Positions 37,506-46,927 of a DNA stretch of 64,000 bases are shown here, one piece after another (the first letter of the stretch is position 1; each line of letters begins with the position of its first letter). The stretch lies in assembly GCA_026874595.1 (NCBI GenBank), contig CM049322.1, positions 23,037,400 to 23,101,399 of the forward strand, written 5' to 3'. The position numbers and the translations under genes were made by a program. This DNA comes from Sipunculus nudus (Eukaryota > Annelida > Sipuncula > Golfingiida > Sipunculidae). A model generated the notes under the pieces. It was given only the letters and a program-made list of their open reading frames with translations. It was not told the DNA's origin and made no database searches.

Positions 37506-38171
37506 CCAATGTTACATTCAATCATTCTATATATCCGGTTGGTGCAATGTATAGAATACATGCGGTATGTGCGTGACATAAACGTTACACAAGTGAATTA
37601 AAACAAACCTCTAAACAGAGCACCTCCATGCATGCAGCGCCTTCCTCCTGTCACAGAACTGATGATAAACAAATGAGCAAGTAACATGTTTGAACGGGTA
37701 TACTTTCCTACACCAATGATGGCATATGTCCGTCGGGACACGGAGTGAAGACGGTCATAATTTAATTCCGGTGAACATATTAAAAAATCACTTAAAATGA
37801 TCGTCATTAATACAAAAAACTCGCGCTTGTACATGTCGCCCCGAAAAAAAATAATATAAAAATGACTCGTGTGACAACGGAACGGGATGGATAAGGTTAC
37901 AGTTGTTTACTGTGTCCTTACATGAAAAGTGAATTCGACCGATGTTTATTTGAGAATGAGCGAAAAAAAAAAAAACACAAATTGTTAACGTTCCAGTTGC
38001 ATTTGTTGTGTACCTAGATACCCTATTATGGTAAACGCCATGAACTCTGTATTTGTCTATGAAGTAAACCATTCTTCCTACCTGCATGTAAGCAGTGGGG
38101 TAAATCATATCCATGTCGATCTCTTCCAAGTCCAACACAAAATCCCCTTCCAATGAAATACTGCTCTGCAT
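12481..38171 (-). CDS. HR96/NR1J-type nuclear receptor, complete five-exon coding sequence (477 aa)
   Basis: A ligand-regulated transcription factor of the nucleus. Minus-strand coding exons, in order, are 38171-38082, 15654-15419, 14643-14532, 13763-13646 and 13358-12481. All junctions are GT-AG and phases match (0, 2, 0, 1). The sum is 1434 nt, or 477 residues plus stop. Layout: acidic A/B region 1-109; zinc finger 1 at 116-136 with P-box CESCKA (133-138); finger 2 at 152-169; hinge about 186-240 with a basic stretch KKVRRRK; ligand-binding domain about 240-471; AF-2 helix PLVVEIFHL (463-471). ESCKA is the P-box of DAF-12, DHR96 and NHR-8, which in molluscs corresponds to the NR1J (PXR/VDR-like) receptors thought to sense xenobiotics, sterols or biotoxins. 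The ATG is preceded in frame by TAA 24 nt upstream. Extra exons in the 22.4-kb intron 1 cannot be excluded. Confidence 0.9.
13508..13556. repeat. (TA)n microsatellite in the short DBD-LBD intron
   Basis: About 24 TA dinucleotides lie in the 287-bp intron (13359-13645) between the zinc finger 2 exon and the LBD exon of the nuclear receptor. They take up about a sixth of that intron. Confidence 0.9.
13646..13763 (-). CDS. Nuclear receptor coding exon 4 (zinc finger 2, short D-box)
   Basis: Acceptor TTATTGTACAG; donor CTAA then GTGAGT; phase 0 in, phase 1 out. Encodes [10 protein letters not shown], then a 9-residue spacer, then CKKCRLHKC and GMRKDLIL. The finger-2 ligands are C152, C156, C166 and C169. 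Only three residues (EGK) separate the first two, where five is the usual number in NR1 receptors. This should shorten the D-box dimerisation loop. The remaining spacing is normal. Confidence 0.95.
14532..14643 (-). CDS. Nuclear receptor coding exon 3 (zinc finger 1, P-box ESCKA)
   Basis: Acceptor GATATTTGCAG; donor AAG then GTAACC; phase 2 in, phase 0 out. Encodes 37 whole codons from [19 protein letters not shown] through FFRRNAFK. The four zinc ligands are C116, C119, C133 and C136. The P-box ESCKA, rather than EGCKG, is diagnostic of the DAF-12/HR96 assemblage. The intron falls between the two zinc fingers. Confidence 0.95.
15419..15654 (-). CDS. Nuclear receptor coding exon 2 (A/B region)
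   Basis: Acceptor TTGTTTCAG then GATGAATGCC; donor AATAG then GTATGC; phase 0 in, phase 2 out. Encodes residues 31-109, rich in Ser, Met, Asp and Glu (for example [12 protein letters not shown]), a low-complexity acidic A/B domain. It ends TSTTLNR, whose split Arg codon AG|G is completed by the next exon. The segment VKSE resembles a sumoylation site (psi-K-x-E), an inference from the motif only. Confidence 0.85.
15655..18170. other. 3' part of receptor intron 1, no feature recognised
   Basis: Intronic sequence with several short ORFs and a small (TA)n near 17493-17503. The stretch 16360-16760 is somewhat more GC-rich but shows no exon that I can support on either strand. Confidence 0.5.
18178..19020 (+). 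repeat. Tandem ~140-bp repeat element rich in TGACCT half-sites
   Basis: About five units with period near 140 bp, marked by GTGACCTTGACC-type cores near 18316, 18456, 18597, 18735 and 18864. Alternate units are more alike, so the higher-order period is near 280 bp. The left end (GGACCAATGG then GTCAGCTGAATTTG) matches the end of the element copy at 30984. The unit cores contain direct repeats of TGACCT, the complement of the nuclear-receptor half-site AGGTCA. The densest are four half-sites at 18609-18635. Confidence 0.8.
20358..21832 (+). mobile_element. Non-autonomous repeat element with four ~335-bp internal tandem units
   Basis: The left end has a subterminal hairpin: AGCTCAGCTGAC pairs with GTCATCTGAGCT with one mismatch. 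A TCCGTC/TGTC-rich tract follows, then four diverged units starting near 20441, 20778, 21103 and 21445. Each begins with TGGAAACC and an AGGTCTCTGTTACCC-like block and carries GCAGACTGGTGGCGCCACC. The right end is CAGCTGAGCGTC then ACCCATGGGT. Both ends recur in the shorter copy at 30984-31240, which defines the element limits. No transposase ORF is present. The class is unresolved and no clear target-site duplication was found. Confidence 0.7.
22479..22766 (+). repeat. Two-copy tandem duplication, 145-bp period
   Basis: ATTTTACCTGCACTCGTTTG begins copies at 22479 and 22624. The inner block GCAACTTTGCGTTTTTCACT and following GTGTGGTTACCT are identical in both. The second copy runs into a poly-C tract at about 22760-22780. 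Confidence 0.85.
22930..22986 (-). repeat. Inverted fragment of the 335-bp repeat unit
   Basis: This stretch is the near-perfect reverse complement of the start of the fourth internal unit at about 21445-21490 (GGAAACCTGAAATTAGGTCT and on). It is a stray piece of the 20.4-21.8 kb repeat family. Confidence 0.75.
24185..24418 (+). CDS. Unidentified terminal exon of a plus-strand gene nested in receptor intron 1
   Basis: A GC-rich island in AT-rich intron. A strong acceptor (TCTGTTCCCCTCCAG, ending 24184) is followed by 77 open codons and TAG. The AATAAA at 24470-24475 is 52 nt after the stop. Encoded motifs include [28 protein letters not shown] and [17 protein letters not shown]. Leucine is mostly CTG and the composition (Asp, Glu, Arg, Trp, Leu) is protein-like. 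The frame is closed upstream by TAA at about 24162, so coding use requires splicing at this acceptor. I do not recognise the family. I could not find convincing upstream exons between 17 and 24 kb. It could also be a gene fragment or pseudogene. The opposite strand is also open over this stretch. Confidence 0.5.
   Translation, partial: PEGLKQRLGDIGDYSGQFWDVFAPGVRNLDRYRAELGRPSLWLLAKAEVWTAQDEQHASNLALHFRSLAEASSFMYT
24470..24475 (+). terminator. Poly(A) signal of the nested plus-strand exon
   Basis: AATAAA, 52 nt downstream of the TAG stop of the unidentified terminal exon. It supports the view that the exon ends a real transcript. Confidence 0.45.
24500..30980. other. Receptor intron 1, no gene recognised
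   Basis: AT-rich intron with (CA)n/(TA)n at about 25568-25609. Short ORFs on both strands have no recognisable domains. The stretch 26330-26480 is slightly GC-rich but supports no exon. Confidence 0.5.
30984..31240 (-). mobile_element. Short, internally deleted, inverted copy of the 20.4-kb element
   Basis: The left end ACCCATGGGT then GACGCTCAGC matches, reversed, the right end of the element at 20358-21832. The right end GACTTACAGTCAGCTGAGCT then AAAAAA matches, reversed, its left hairpin end. The internal 335-bp units are almost entirely missing; one remnant of the GGTTTCCA block remains. It shows that the family exists as ends-only derivatives. Confidence 0.75.
31241..34320. other. Receptor intron 1, no gene recognised; GC-rich patch at 32.81-33.04 kb
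   Basis: Mostly AT-rich. The patch at about 32814-33040 is CpG-rich and open on both strands. It contains a near-repeat of GATGTGAGCGCC at about 32850 and 32880. No acceptor/donor pair or known domain supports an exon, but it is the most exon-like or promoter-like part of this stretch. Confidence 0.4.
34320..35052 (+). repeat. Fifteen-copy ~50-bp satellite-like tandem array
   Basis: About 15 units of 48-55 bp. Each is built from AAGAAGCTTGCCTTTTGCAA, then ATTGACGTTATATTTAATG and GTTTTAA. Unit starts fall near 34334, 34382, 34430, 34479, 34528, 34578, 34627, 34676, 34724, 34775, 34825, 34876, 34931, 34980 and 35030. Most units carry AAGCTT, giving a HindIII ladder. Units vary by small indels and substitutions, and none encodes an open repeat peptide. 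Confidence 0.92.
35053..38081. other. 5' part of receptor intron 1, no gene recognised
   Basis: AT-rich intron next to coding exon 1. Contains (TA)n at about 37454-37502. Several minus-strand ORFs of 60-115 codons lack any domain or codon signature. Confidence 0.5.
38082..38171 (-). CDS. Nuclear receptor coding exon 1 (N-terminal A/B region)
   Basis: Encodes residues 1-30, an acidic stretch containing [12 protein letters not shown] that resembles an activation segment. The exon ends TACATGCAG with donor GTAGGA, phase 0. The start ATG (38171-38169) is a true ATG and has an in-frame TAA 24 nt upstream with no AG splice acceptor between, so translation must begin here if this exon is used. The link to the next exon, 22.4 kb away, rests on phase compatibility and matching acidic composition. 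It is the least certain junction of the gene. Confidence 0.72.
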
Positions 38172-38622
38172 GGGTGCCGAGTGGTAATCACATTAAACAG
38201 GTAAAATGTGGAGGATATTTATCCTGCATCGCCGAGAAACTGAACATAAAAACACACACAATCACATATCAGGTGCCTGTTCCAGCATACTCTTCAAGCA
38301 AAAGCATCCAGTCCCATAGGATGGGCGGAATTTGGTTATTTTGTCCATTTAGCAACCCACAACTAGTCCACGAGAATACTACCATAAAGAATGGAAAAGA
38401 CGCAGGTCCGTACGCTATGTCGTCTGCCAAGCACTGCCGCCTGCTGGCGAGTCGCCCTCTTTCGTCCAGTGCAGGCGAGTCAGGGCCAACCTATTTGTAT
38501 TTAGAGTAAATACGGTACGCTTCTCGCTAGCACAATGACCTGCACTATTCTAGAAGGCGAAAGCGCCCTCTGGCGTAACCTCATTCCATTTTGAGAGAAT
38601 GCGGTGTCCTCTCCCAAGCCGA

Positions 38623-38791
38623 CATATATACGCTTATGCAGACTTTGGCCAGATTCTTGTCAAATAAGACAGCGGTCACACGCGATGGGTATCCTGCCTT
38701 CTGACCAGCCAGTAGTGACCAGCGACCTCTATTGGTCCGGCCTAACCGTGGACGCTGATCTTCATAATGCACACGGACGCGTGTCCATTGG
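38623..38791 (-). promoter_or_regulatory. Candidate promoter of the nuclear receptor gene
   Basis: Upstream of coding exon 1 on the minus strand are two CCAAT boxes (38791-38787 and 38735-38731) and a TATATATG element (38630-38623). They lie within a local GC- and CpG-rich patch of about 38.4-39.0 kb. Transcription would start near 38.6 kb with a 5' UTR of about 430 nt. Spacing and order are right, but the motifs are short and an intron in the 5' UTR is possible. Confidence 0.35.
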
Positions 38792-39129
38792 TTACCAAAG
38801 ACTGCCTCACTCATACTAACCAAGCCTACCGGACGGACGGCTGGCCACTCATCAGTGTGACCCCTTGAATTGCTAGTGCAGGCGAGTCATGGTCGCGTGG
38901 TGTCAATACAAACCCTGCTCCTCGCTACCGTTTTCAGACATGCGCCATTTTGCCTATTTTACATGTGCGCGTCCTCACCAAGTGGGTCGCTGGCGTTGGG
39001 AAAGAAAAATGTGATCCGCCCTCACCTGAGCCCCCGATGTAACCGAAATCAACAGAGCAACTATCCACCTTGTAATATTATGTTAGGGGGTCAGGTTCAG
39101 CTATTTTTGAAGACTTCCAAAGTATCCTA

Positions 39130-39282
39130 CCTTGACCACAAAAGGTAACAGCATCACATGGTATTAACACCGCCCTACTTCACTTCCAACCATAAATACT
39201 GTAGATCCAACCCTGACCACAAAAGGTAACAGCATCACCTGGTATTAACATCGCCCTACTTCACTTCCAACCATAAATACTG
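39130..39282 (+). repeat. Two-copy direct repeat, 72-bp copies at 81-bp period
   Basis: Copies at 39130-39201 and 39211-39282 differ at about three positions. Both carry GACCACAAAAGGTAACAGCA and end CCAACCATAAATACTG. They lie about 350 bp upstream of the proposed receptor promoter. Confidence 0.9.
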
Positions 39283-42200
39283 AAGAGATAAAAACTGCCT
39301 GAGAGTTTACCGTTTATGTCAACAGATAATTTTTATATTTCCGGGGTTTAACATTTCACCCGTGCCTGATGACCCTTGATAAGACATGTTTGCATTGGAC
39401 CTGCTTTCCAAATTTCGCAATGGCTAAAACACTTGCTGACCTAATTATGTGGATCATTACTGCATGAATTCCGAAGAAGAAACACCCTTTTCAGGCTAAT
39501 TAGGACTTTCCGTAGCGGTGGATTAGATACGTGATAAATATCTTAATATACACATATAAAAACTGACAAGTTATGAAAAATGGAGAATCATCTCGCCTAA
39601 TTTTAATTTTGAATTTGTAAAGCTACGAAAAGCACCTTTGTCTATATAATATTTATCAGGTTTGTAAAGAATGCTTCCAAACAGGTTTCATCGTTCTGTA
39701 CAGAGCCTGTAACGTGAGGAATACTGGGGTATTACAATAAACCATGTTCTTAACCACAGAAAGCACGGGTGAATATTTAAAGTTAATCCTATATGAATCA
39801 CGGTTCTCCGCCCAGCATATAGAGTTCTAAAGTGGGGATGCTATTTTGAGCATTAAAATGAGCCACATGAGAATCTTGATAATCCTTCACATGTATACAT
39901 ATATAAAAAGCAATTTGATCATCAGCGATACAAATTCCGCTGATTTTATCTGAATGCATGCTATCTCGAGAGTAATGTTTGTGCTGACACTATGTCAGAC
40001 GGCTAATTTCTTATTTCCAATTGGCAAAATCTAACGTGCATTTTCACCCACCTGTATGCCTGGAAGTACACAGTATATAATTATGGTATATAATTAGTAA
40101 CGCATTAAGGTCACCGGCAGCCCTTGAAATTATACCTACAATGTGAATGACACATATATATAACGTAATTTCAGTGCTGACGAACAGCTATCTGGTTTCC
40201 ATTTCATGAGTATCATGCAAATAAACCATGTTAGTAGCTGCCAGAGATCACAATCTCGTGTCCGAATGAGCATGCCCTGCAACTGCAGATGGCCTAATTT
40301 AATGTCAAATGTATATTAACAGCGGAAAGGATGGACGCTTATCGCACATCTTCAGATCACTAAAATAAGTCTAGTACCAATTATTAAACCAGCCATGGAG
40401 TTTTCCATTAAACACACAAATAAGACTTACTGTATTAAGTATACGTCAATTTCAGTCAGGCAAATAGGTATTTATCAGATGGATTTATGGAAGTAAACCA
40501 ACAAAACACCCGGGTTTTGCAAAAGTACAGATCATGGTCTTTACAGAAATTGTGTGTCTTTCCTAAAATTGCTTCGTGTTGAGTCACGACTGTAAAGTAA
40601 AGGCAATGCGCAGACCTTTGAAGATAAGGAACAAACAGCTTTCTGTAGCTTTATTGTGCGTCCTCCTGAAGAAATGTTTGTGTGAACAACATATATAATG
40701 ATCAAATTTACTTTTTAACGCTATCTGACATATAAATGGCACATGGTTTTTTTTAAATATGTACACCACAAGAATAAGAATTAATAGTAATAGAATGAGC
40801 ACCATTTATGAACAGGAGGGTTTCATATTTTAAAGGTTTCACAGGGAAGACGCGTTTAGGTTTTTATTCTCTCTGCATTATTTAATGATTTTTAGGTCAG
40901 GGAGGACAGGTCGATGTTCTCCTATGTCCCTGAAGTCCTCAACAATACTTAATTACGCGTACGTGGAGAGAAAAAGGCCGATCCTCCCTGCATCCCTCAT
41001 CCCCCGCGCGGGGTTGTCTTTGACAAAACCTCTAAGTTAATCCGGGCGGTGGCTCCGGGGGCTAATGATGCTGCTATGAGTGCTGGCGTGCCACGCGAGG
41101 CCGGGTCACCAACGTTCATTCACCTGACACAGGTTCCAAGGGTAAAAAGGACCTAAGTGGTGTCCTGCTAATCCCTCTTACTCAGTAAAGTGCGACATCG
41201 TGACCGGATCATTTTGAAACCATGCAAGTGCTTCATTATCTTTGTATGACCAGCGATTTGCAGCCATATATTCAAGTCCGAAAACACAATGGCTGTTACC
41301 GTGTACAGCCAAAATAAAAGAGTATACTATGAATAGTGAAGACACGCCTTCCAGGCGCATAATTAATATAGCAATGCAATTTATCTTTCACTCGCGACTT
41401 AAATCTGCAAAAATGACAGTGTTTTGACGAATAATTAATTACTGGTTCCTTTTGTTACTCAGACCATTTATTAACGTCAATAATGAGAAACATCCGATGA
41501 AGTCACCGCGACTTGACAAAATGACTTTGTGTGAAAGGAGCGTCGGCACACATGCTTACTGGCTTCTGGAATGATGTAGCACAAGGATACCGATGACGGG
41601 CAGAGGACCACCGGCGCCTTGTATCACTTTCATCTACCATTAGATTTCAGCGAGATAAGACGGGTCTGTTCTCTGACAACGATTGTAAATTGTACTTTTA
41701 TATGATATATAAGACAGAGCTCATTGACAGACATGGAGCTATGATCGCCACGAAGGCCCGTTCACTAGGTCAGTCTTAATGTTAACGGCTAAGCATTATC
41801 TATTTTCTACTTCCACCATTTCAAATGGCGGCTCTGCCTGTTTTACACGATCACGTGTACAATGATCGACCGTTAACGCCATAGGTCACACTTCATGCGA
41901 TCTCACAACTTTACAATGATATACCGAGATAACATGTGGTTGACAGAGATAAGATGTCAACCACTGCGGCGTTGTTGCATCTTGCAATTTACTCAGATAC
42001 AATGTATATACTGTAACCATATATGTATCAGTGTCACCCAATGATGAAAATCACTGGGGCATAATTTCACGGGCCTGAGAAACGTGAAGGTCGCTATTGA
42101 TCATGTTCTGATTATTATTATCATTAGCAGATTCAGATCAAGCACAGTGGATCCAAAGTCAGACACGTTCAATATACAGGCAGTAAATAGACATCATTAG

Positions 42201-42513
42201 GCTTCATAAGACCAAGATGGACAACTCGTGTTTCAAATCAGACACTTTACCAAAAATTTTCATTTGTAAATGGTTCGTCTGGATGGCATTGTACAGGGCC
42301 ACACGCGCTGGGTAATAAATGACCTAATAATGACACACTTGGGGATAGAGCGAAAGTGTATCCGACATGGCCTCGGAGCCTCAAGATCGACCTCGAGACG
42401 GACACGACAAGAACTCGGGCTCACACGGCATGACCGATCACATGGTTCATAAATATTCTCTTTTTCCACGGGCATTATTACTGATAACTGTTACAGTAAT
42501 TCCACGTGACTTC

Positions 42514-42566
<53 letters not shown>

Positions 42567-45500
42567 AAACTAGGGATACCCAAAAGTATGATTATTTATT
42601 AGACTGATACTTGGACCTTATTGGCATAGTTAACCCATATCGAAAAGAAATAAGGGCATCCAGATAACGATCTCCATGTTACATTATGTATAGCCAATGT
42701 TTTATCCAGTAACAAATAAATCCATAAAAGCACTGGTGAATAACGACGATTCCGCAATAATTTTCGAATAATATAAGATTTAGGAAAAGAAATTCTGCAT
42801 GAAATTAGAAGTAATCCGCAAAAATATTATTTTAAATGGCATGTTTTTCCCTGATAAAAATCGTGTTTTTGCCTACAACTTGCGGTAAGGAAGGCAGTAA
42901 CAGAGGACATAATTTCAATGAGATCTTAGCCATACGTGTCTGCATGCCAAGAGAGATGTCTGTTACCCCACAACAATAACAAGAAGTGCATGGCCAGCAG
43001 GCATACCGGTCAGACGGTCAAACCAGAAGTGCCCAAAACAAAGGAATTTTAGACTTTATCCCCTTTTCCTGCTTCCAGATATTATGAAACTGAATTATTT
43101 TCATGAAATTCACATTATTTTTGTTGTCAATCATTTCTTCCATATTTAAGAAGAATACCTTCACAGAAATGTTTTATAGGCATTTTATTTGAAGTTTTAT
43201 TTGAAAAAGTTCTTCTCAACATGACAATTGCTAACGTATCAGATATGATGGATATAAATCCATCCACCGTTTTTTTTTCTGGAATCACGTGGAAAAAAAG
43301 GTTGGAACGGGGAAGACGAGTGCTTAGTTCTCTTTATTAAACCTTCACATTCATTTTTCATATTTTTTTTAGTAAATGCTTTATAATTGTATGGAAGGTG
43401 ACACAAATAGCTCTGTCACCTTTAAAGCACAAAACAAAATTAATGAAAGCTTTGAAAGCCTAAGAGAATCTGCCAATCAGTAATGAGTGCCGTATACCTC
43501 CCTGAACTCAGACAACCGGTCGTCGACTTTTACCAGACCCTGAGAACATTGCCAGGCCGATCACGCAGTGCACGCAGTCCTAGCCTTCTCCTAATCTGGC
43601 TGTACCTTTGGCAGTTTTGTGCTATCGATTTTTTTCTTCTTTCCACGCCGGCGTCGGGTATCCCGTCAGAACCGTGCAGCACAAAAGCTCATCTCTCCCT
43701 GATGCTGGCAGTCAGTAACCTGGAGACGGTTCCCTCAGGACCAGACCTTTACTTCAGTGCTTTCCTGCCATCCTCCCAGGTCAGCCGCCACATTCAATGA
43801 CCGTCCAGGTGATTCCGACGCTCCTCCAAACTTAAAAAACTCCAGTGCATTAAGGCGTTGCTATTATACAGGTTGTGCTTAATCTGTTGACAATGTTAAT
43901 ACGATCGTGTCAATTAATTATGAAACTACAGTTATTTACAGTATCCTGCCTTTAATTATATTCATTAATCATATTTAACACAATTATCACGAGAGTTTTA
44001 AGTAATTAGCAACGGTCAACAGAAAAATAACCACGCCCCAATAAATTATACACAGCGTTTTCTGTATATTATTCCAATTTGTTCAATACCCGAGAGGTTG
44101 TTCCCAAAACTATGCTACATTTATGCGTGTATTGATCCGATGCAGCTTATTCAGGGGGATATCTGATCTCTACGCACTGCCACAGCAAGAACATTTTCTT
44201 CTTTTTGGAAATGTCTACTGTGAAGTTTGTTTACACTGGTCCTTACATAAAGGGAATTTAGAAATGGCATTGTTGTAAAAAGTTACAATAATACAACACA
44301 GTATAAGGAAGAGGTTATAATTTTGTGTAATATGTCTAACTGACGGAAATGTCTATACACGTCTGGAATACTATAACAGAAAATCCAGTATTCTTCAGTT
44401 GACTCAGAAAATTCCTTCATGTCAATATATTACATAATTTATTTGTGGAAACCAAGGTGTCAAAGTGTGATTGTGTATGCATTTCATAAATAGTATTAAC
44501 GTTATACCGTGAAATTCTAAACGTACATCACGATAAACAACAACCCACTTTGCATTACAGTATATGACCAAAACCATTGAATTTGTTGTTGTTATAGTTC
44601 GAAACATATCGGCCCGGGTATATGTGTGTGGCAACATACAAGAATTGATGAGACATAACTTTGTTTTCAGGAGGCGATATTCAGCAATATAGACATTTTT
44701 TAATTAGACCCATTCTGCTCGCAGAATTTCTTTATAGGAGAGAGAAAGCTGAATTCAAGTATGAAGCACCTATATATAATATATCAGCAAACAGGGCCAT
44801 ATTGCTTCTGTTCTGAACCAGATTTGCTTTCGGACAACGTTTAAGGGGCAGGAAGATAAAATTAGGAGATATTCAAAATACATAATCCAAGAATAATTAA
44901 GTATACAACAATGTGTTGACACATCGATATAATTCTTTTTACTTTATACCAATATTCTCATCGTCATTTTTAATTGAAAGTAAGTTATCTATGTTTTAAT
45001 TAAACAAACGACGATAGTGGGCGCGAACCCGCGTTTTTTACAGAAGGGATTCTAAAGAAAGAATTTTAGGCGAGACGCCGAATCCACATCCACGCATCTT
45101 AGGATTAAAATGAAGAACAGTGACAACTGTCGAACCGAAGTTCACTAATACCTAATAGTAAAAAGGCTTATTTTGATAACGGAACATAAATAAAATGAGC
45201 AAGTTATTATCTGGGTTGACAAACATATGTAAATGGCATGTATAAGAAGATTCATGCTATTTTCTTTACTTCTGAAGATATGTAATACATGGTAAATACT
45301 CTTTCATCAGCCATACTCAAAGTGTCAGATTCCCCAAATTGAAAAGATTTCCCATTAAAATCCTGATGTTATTTAAAACAAAGAGAAAATATTATAAAAG
45401 CCCATAGAATCTTTGCATTTTACATAATTAAAACATGGACATAAGCAAGACTTAGAAACTGAAGCAATGTAAATATATTGTTATAGATATCAACATAGAT

Positions 45501-46819
45501 ATATGATCAAATCTAATTCTGCACTCAACATAATTTGCCAATTAAAATTATTTTAAAGAGGAAGAACATGGGTCAATATTTAAATATTTAATCATATGGA
45601 CAAACGTTAACACCTGCGATAGTGTATTTTGTTTTATAACAGTTATGATTATAATCATAATATAAGATTAAGTAAACACACTTATTACAGGTTTGGAGCG
45701 TTACAGAATAAAGCTGGTTTCTCTCCCAGCTGTACTCATCATGTTACACACACGTTTTAGCAAACAGTCCCAAAGCCATGGACCCGTGTGTCCCCTTCAC
45801 CATCACCTCCCTTCATGAAGAAACAGAGGTCAGCACGATGTCAGACCGGTGCAGGTGTGCTGGGTATGATTGAAAATCGGTAACAAAATGACAGCACGTA
45901 AACTGCAGGCTGGTGGGGGCGTCGGCTTCAAAGAACTACGATGGGCGGATCGCGTGTGCTTCCTTGTCCTTCAAAGTCCGTGATCCACGGCCCGAGAGTC
46001 AACAACATGCGACAGCTTACTGTATAGAGCCTAACCTTCACGTCCTTTATAATCAGAAAATCTTTTGTGAATTGACGCCAGCATACTCTTTTAAATTTGA
46101 AGTCAGGAACGTCCACCTTCAGGACCAACATTTTCATTTTATACATGCTGTCGACCGCCTTGTTATCATATTCTCAATAATAACCTATGGTACGCCGCTC
46201 TGGAACTCACGCACACGAGACACGTACATACCTGGTCACTATCATCAGGTTTCAAAAGCTTCATTTCCCTAACTTTACTAATATTATCCCGCATTACAAT
46301 GTGTCTGACCTTGTGTAATCTGAAACAAAAACAGGGATCGTGATATGTTGTGTTAGCTGCATGGTCTGTCCTTGGTCACACATCTGCCATTATTCTGGGA
46401 AACTGAATGTAAAACGCTCCTCAGACAATTAGACGTCGTATCACGGATTTATTTCTTGGACGACCTTCTGACATTTCATCCTGGTTTAAAATGACCAAAT
46501 AACCCCCGTGTCGTCTGGCTTATAACTAATTGTCTGACACATTTTATCTAACTACGGCTCACTTTATGTCTCTCACATTTCTCAAACTATAACACTGACA
46601 TTTCGCAACATATTTCTTACCTGAATTATCACTGTGGCTGTGTATTATATTAAAAGGCTAAAGCAGATAAGAATGGCAGGATACCTGTTTGTTTATTCCG
46701 TATTCCACATATATCCATGATCAATGTGATTTGGTTTCAACACGTGGGCAAATCATTTGGCATTTTGACAAAAGCTCACATTCTTATCTTGGACTTCATG
46801 TTTCATTGATCTAAACCTT
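39283..46819. other. Intergenic region, no gene recognised
   Basis: Upstream of the nuclear receptor. Contains (TA)n at about 42513-42561, a GC-rich patch at about 40985-41110 with CCCCCGCGCGGGG, and a 105-codon ORF at 43483-43800 with no recognisable domain. No splice-supported coding exon was found. Confidence 0.5.
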
Positions 46820-46927
46820 TTTCTGTAGTCTGTATAATTACCACGTCTATTAAGGTTTCTGTAGTCTGTATAATTACCACGTCTGTTTATGTTTCTGTAG
46901 TCTGTATAACTACCACGTCTGTTAATG
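46820..46927 (-). repeat. Three-copy 36-bp tandem repeat within an open frame
   Basis: Units at 46820, 46856 and 46892, each exactly 36 bp. On the minus strand they keep frame and encode the 12-residue repeat NxNRRGxYTDYR inside an 80-codon ORF (46753-46995). The preserved length and frame would fit a coding repeat, but there is no other evidence of a gene. Confidence 0.8.

Noticed and set aside
43483-43800. 105-codon ATG ORF in the upstream intergenic region
   Set aside because: No recognisable domain or conserved motif; the hydrophobic part is short and the codon pattern is unconvincing. It could be revisited with RNA data.
45000-45135. tRNA-like B-box (GGGTTCGCGCCC) and an anticodon-arm-like stem on the minus strand
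   Set aside because: The acceptor stem and D-arm do not pair and the T-stem has a mismatch. At most it is a decayed tRNA-derived repeat.
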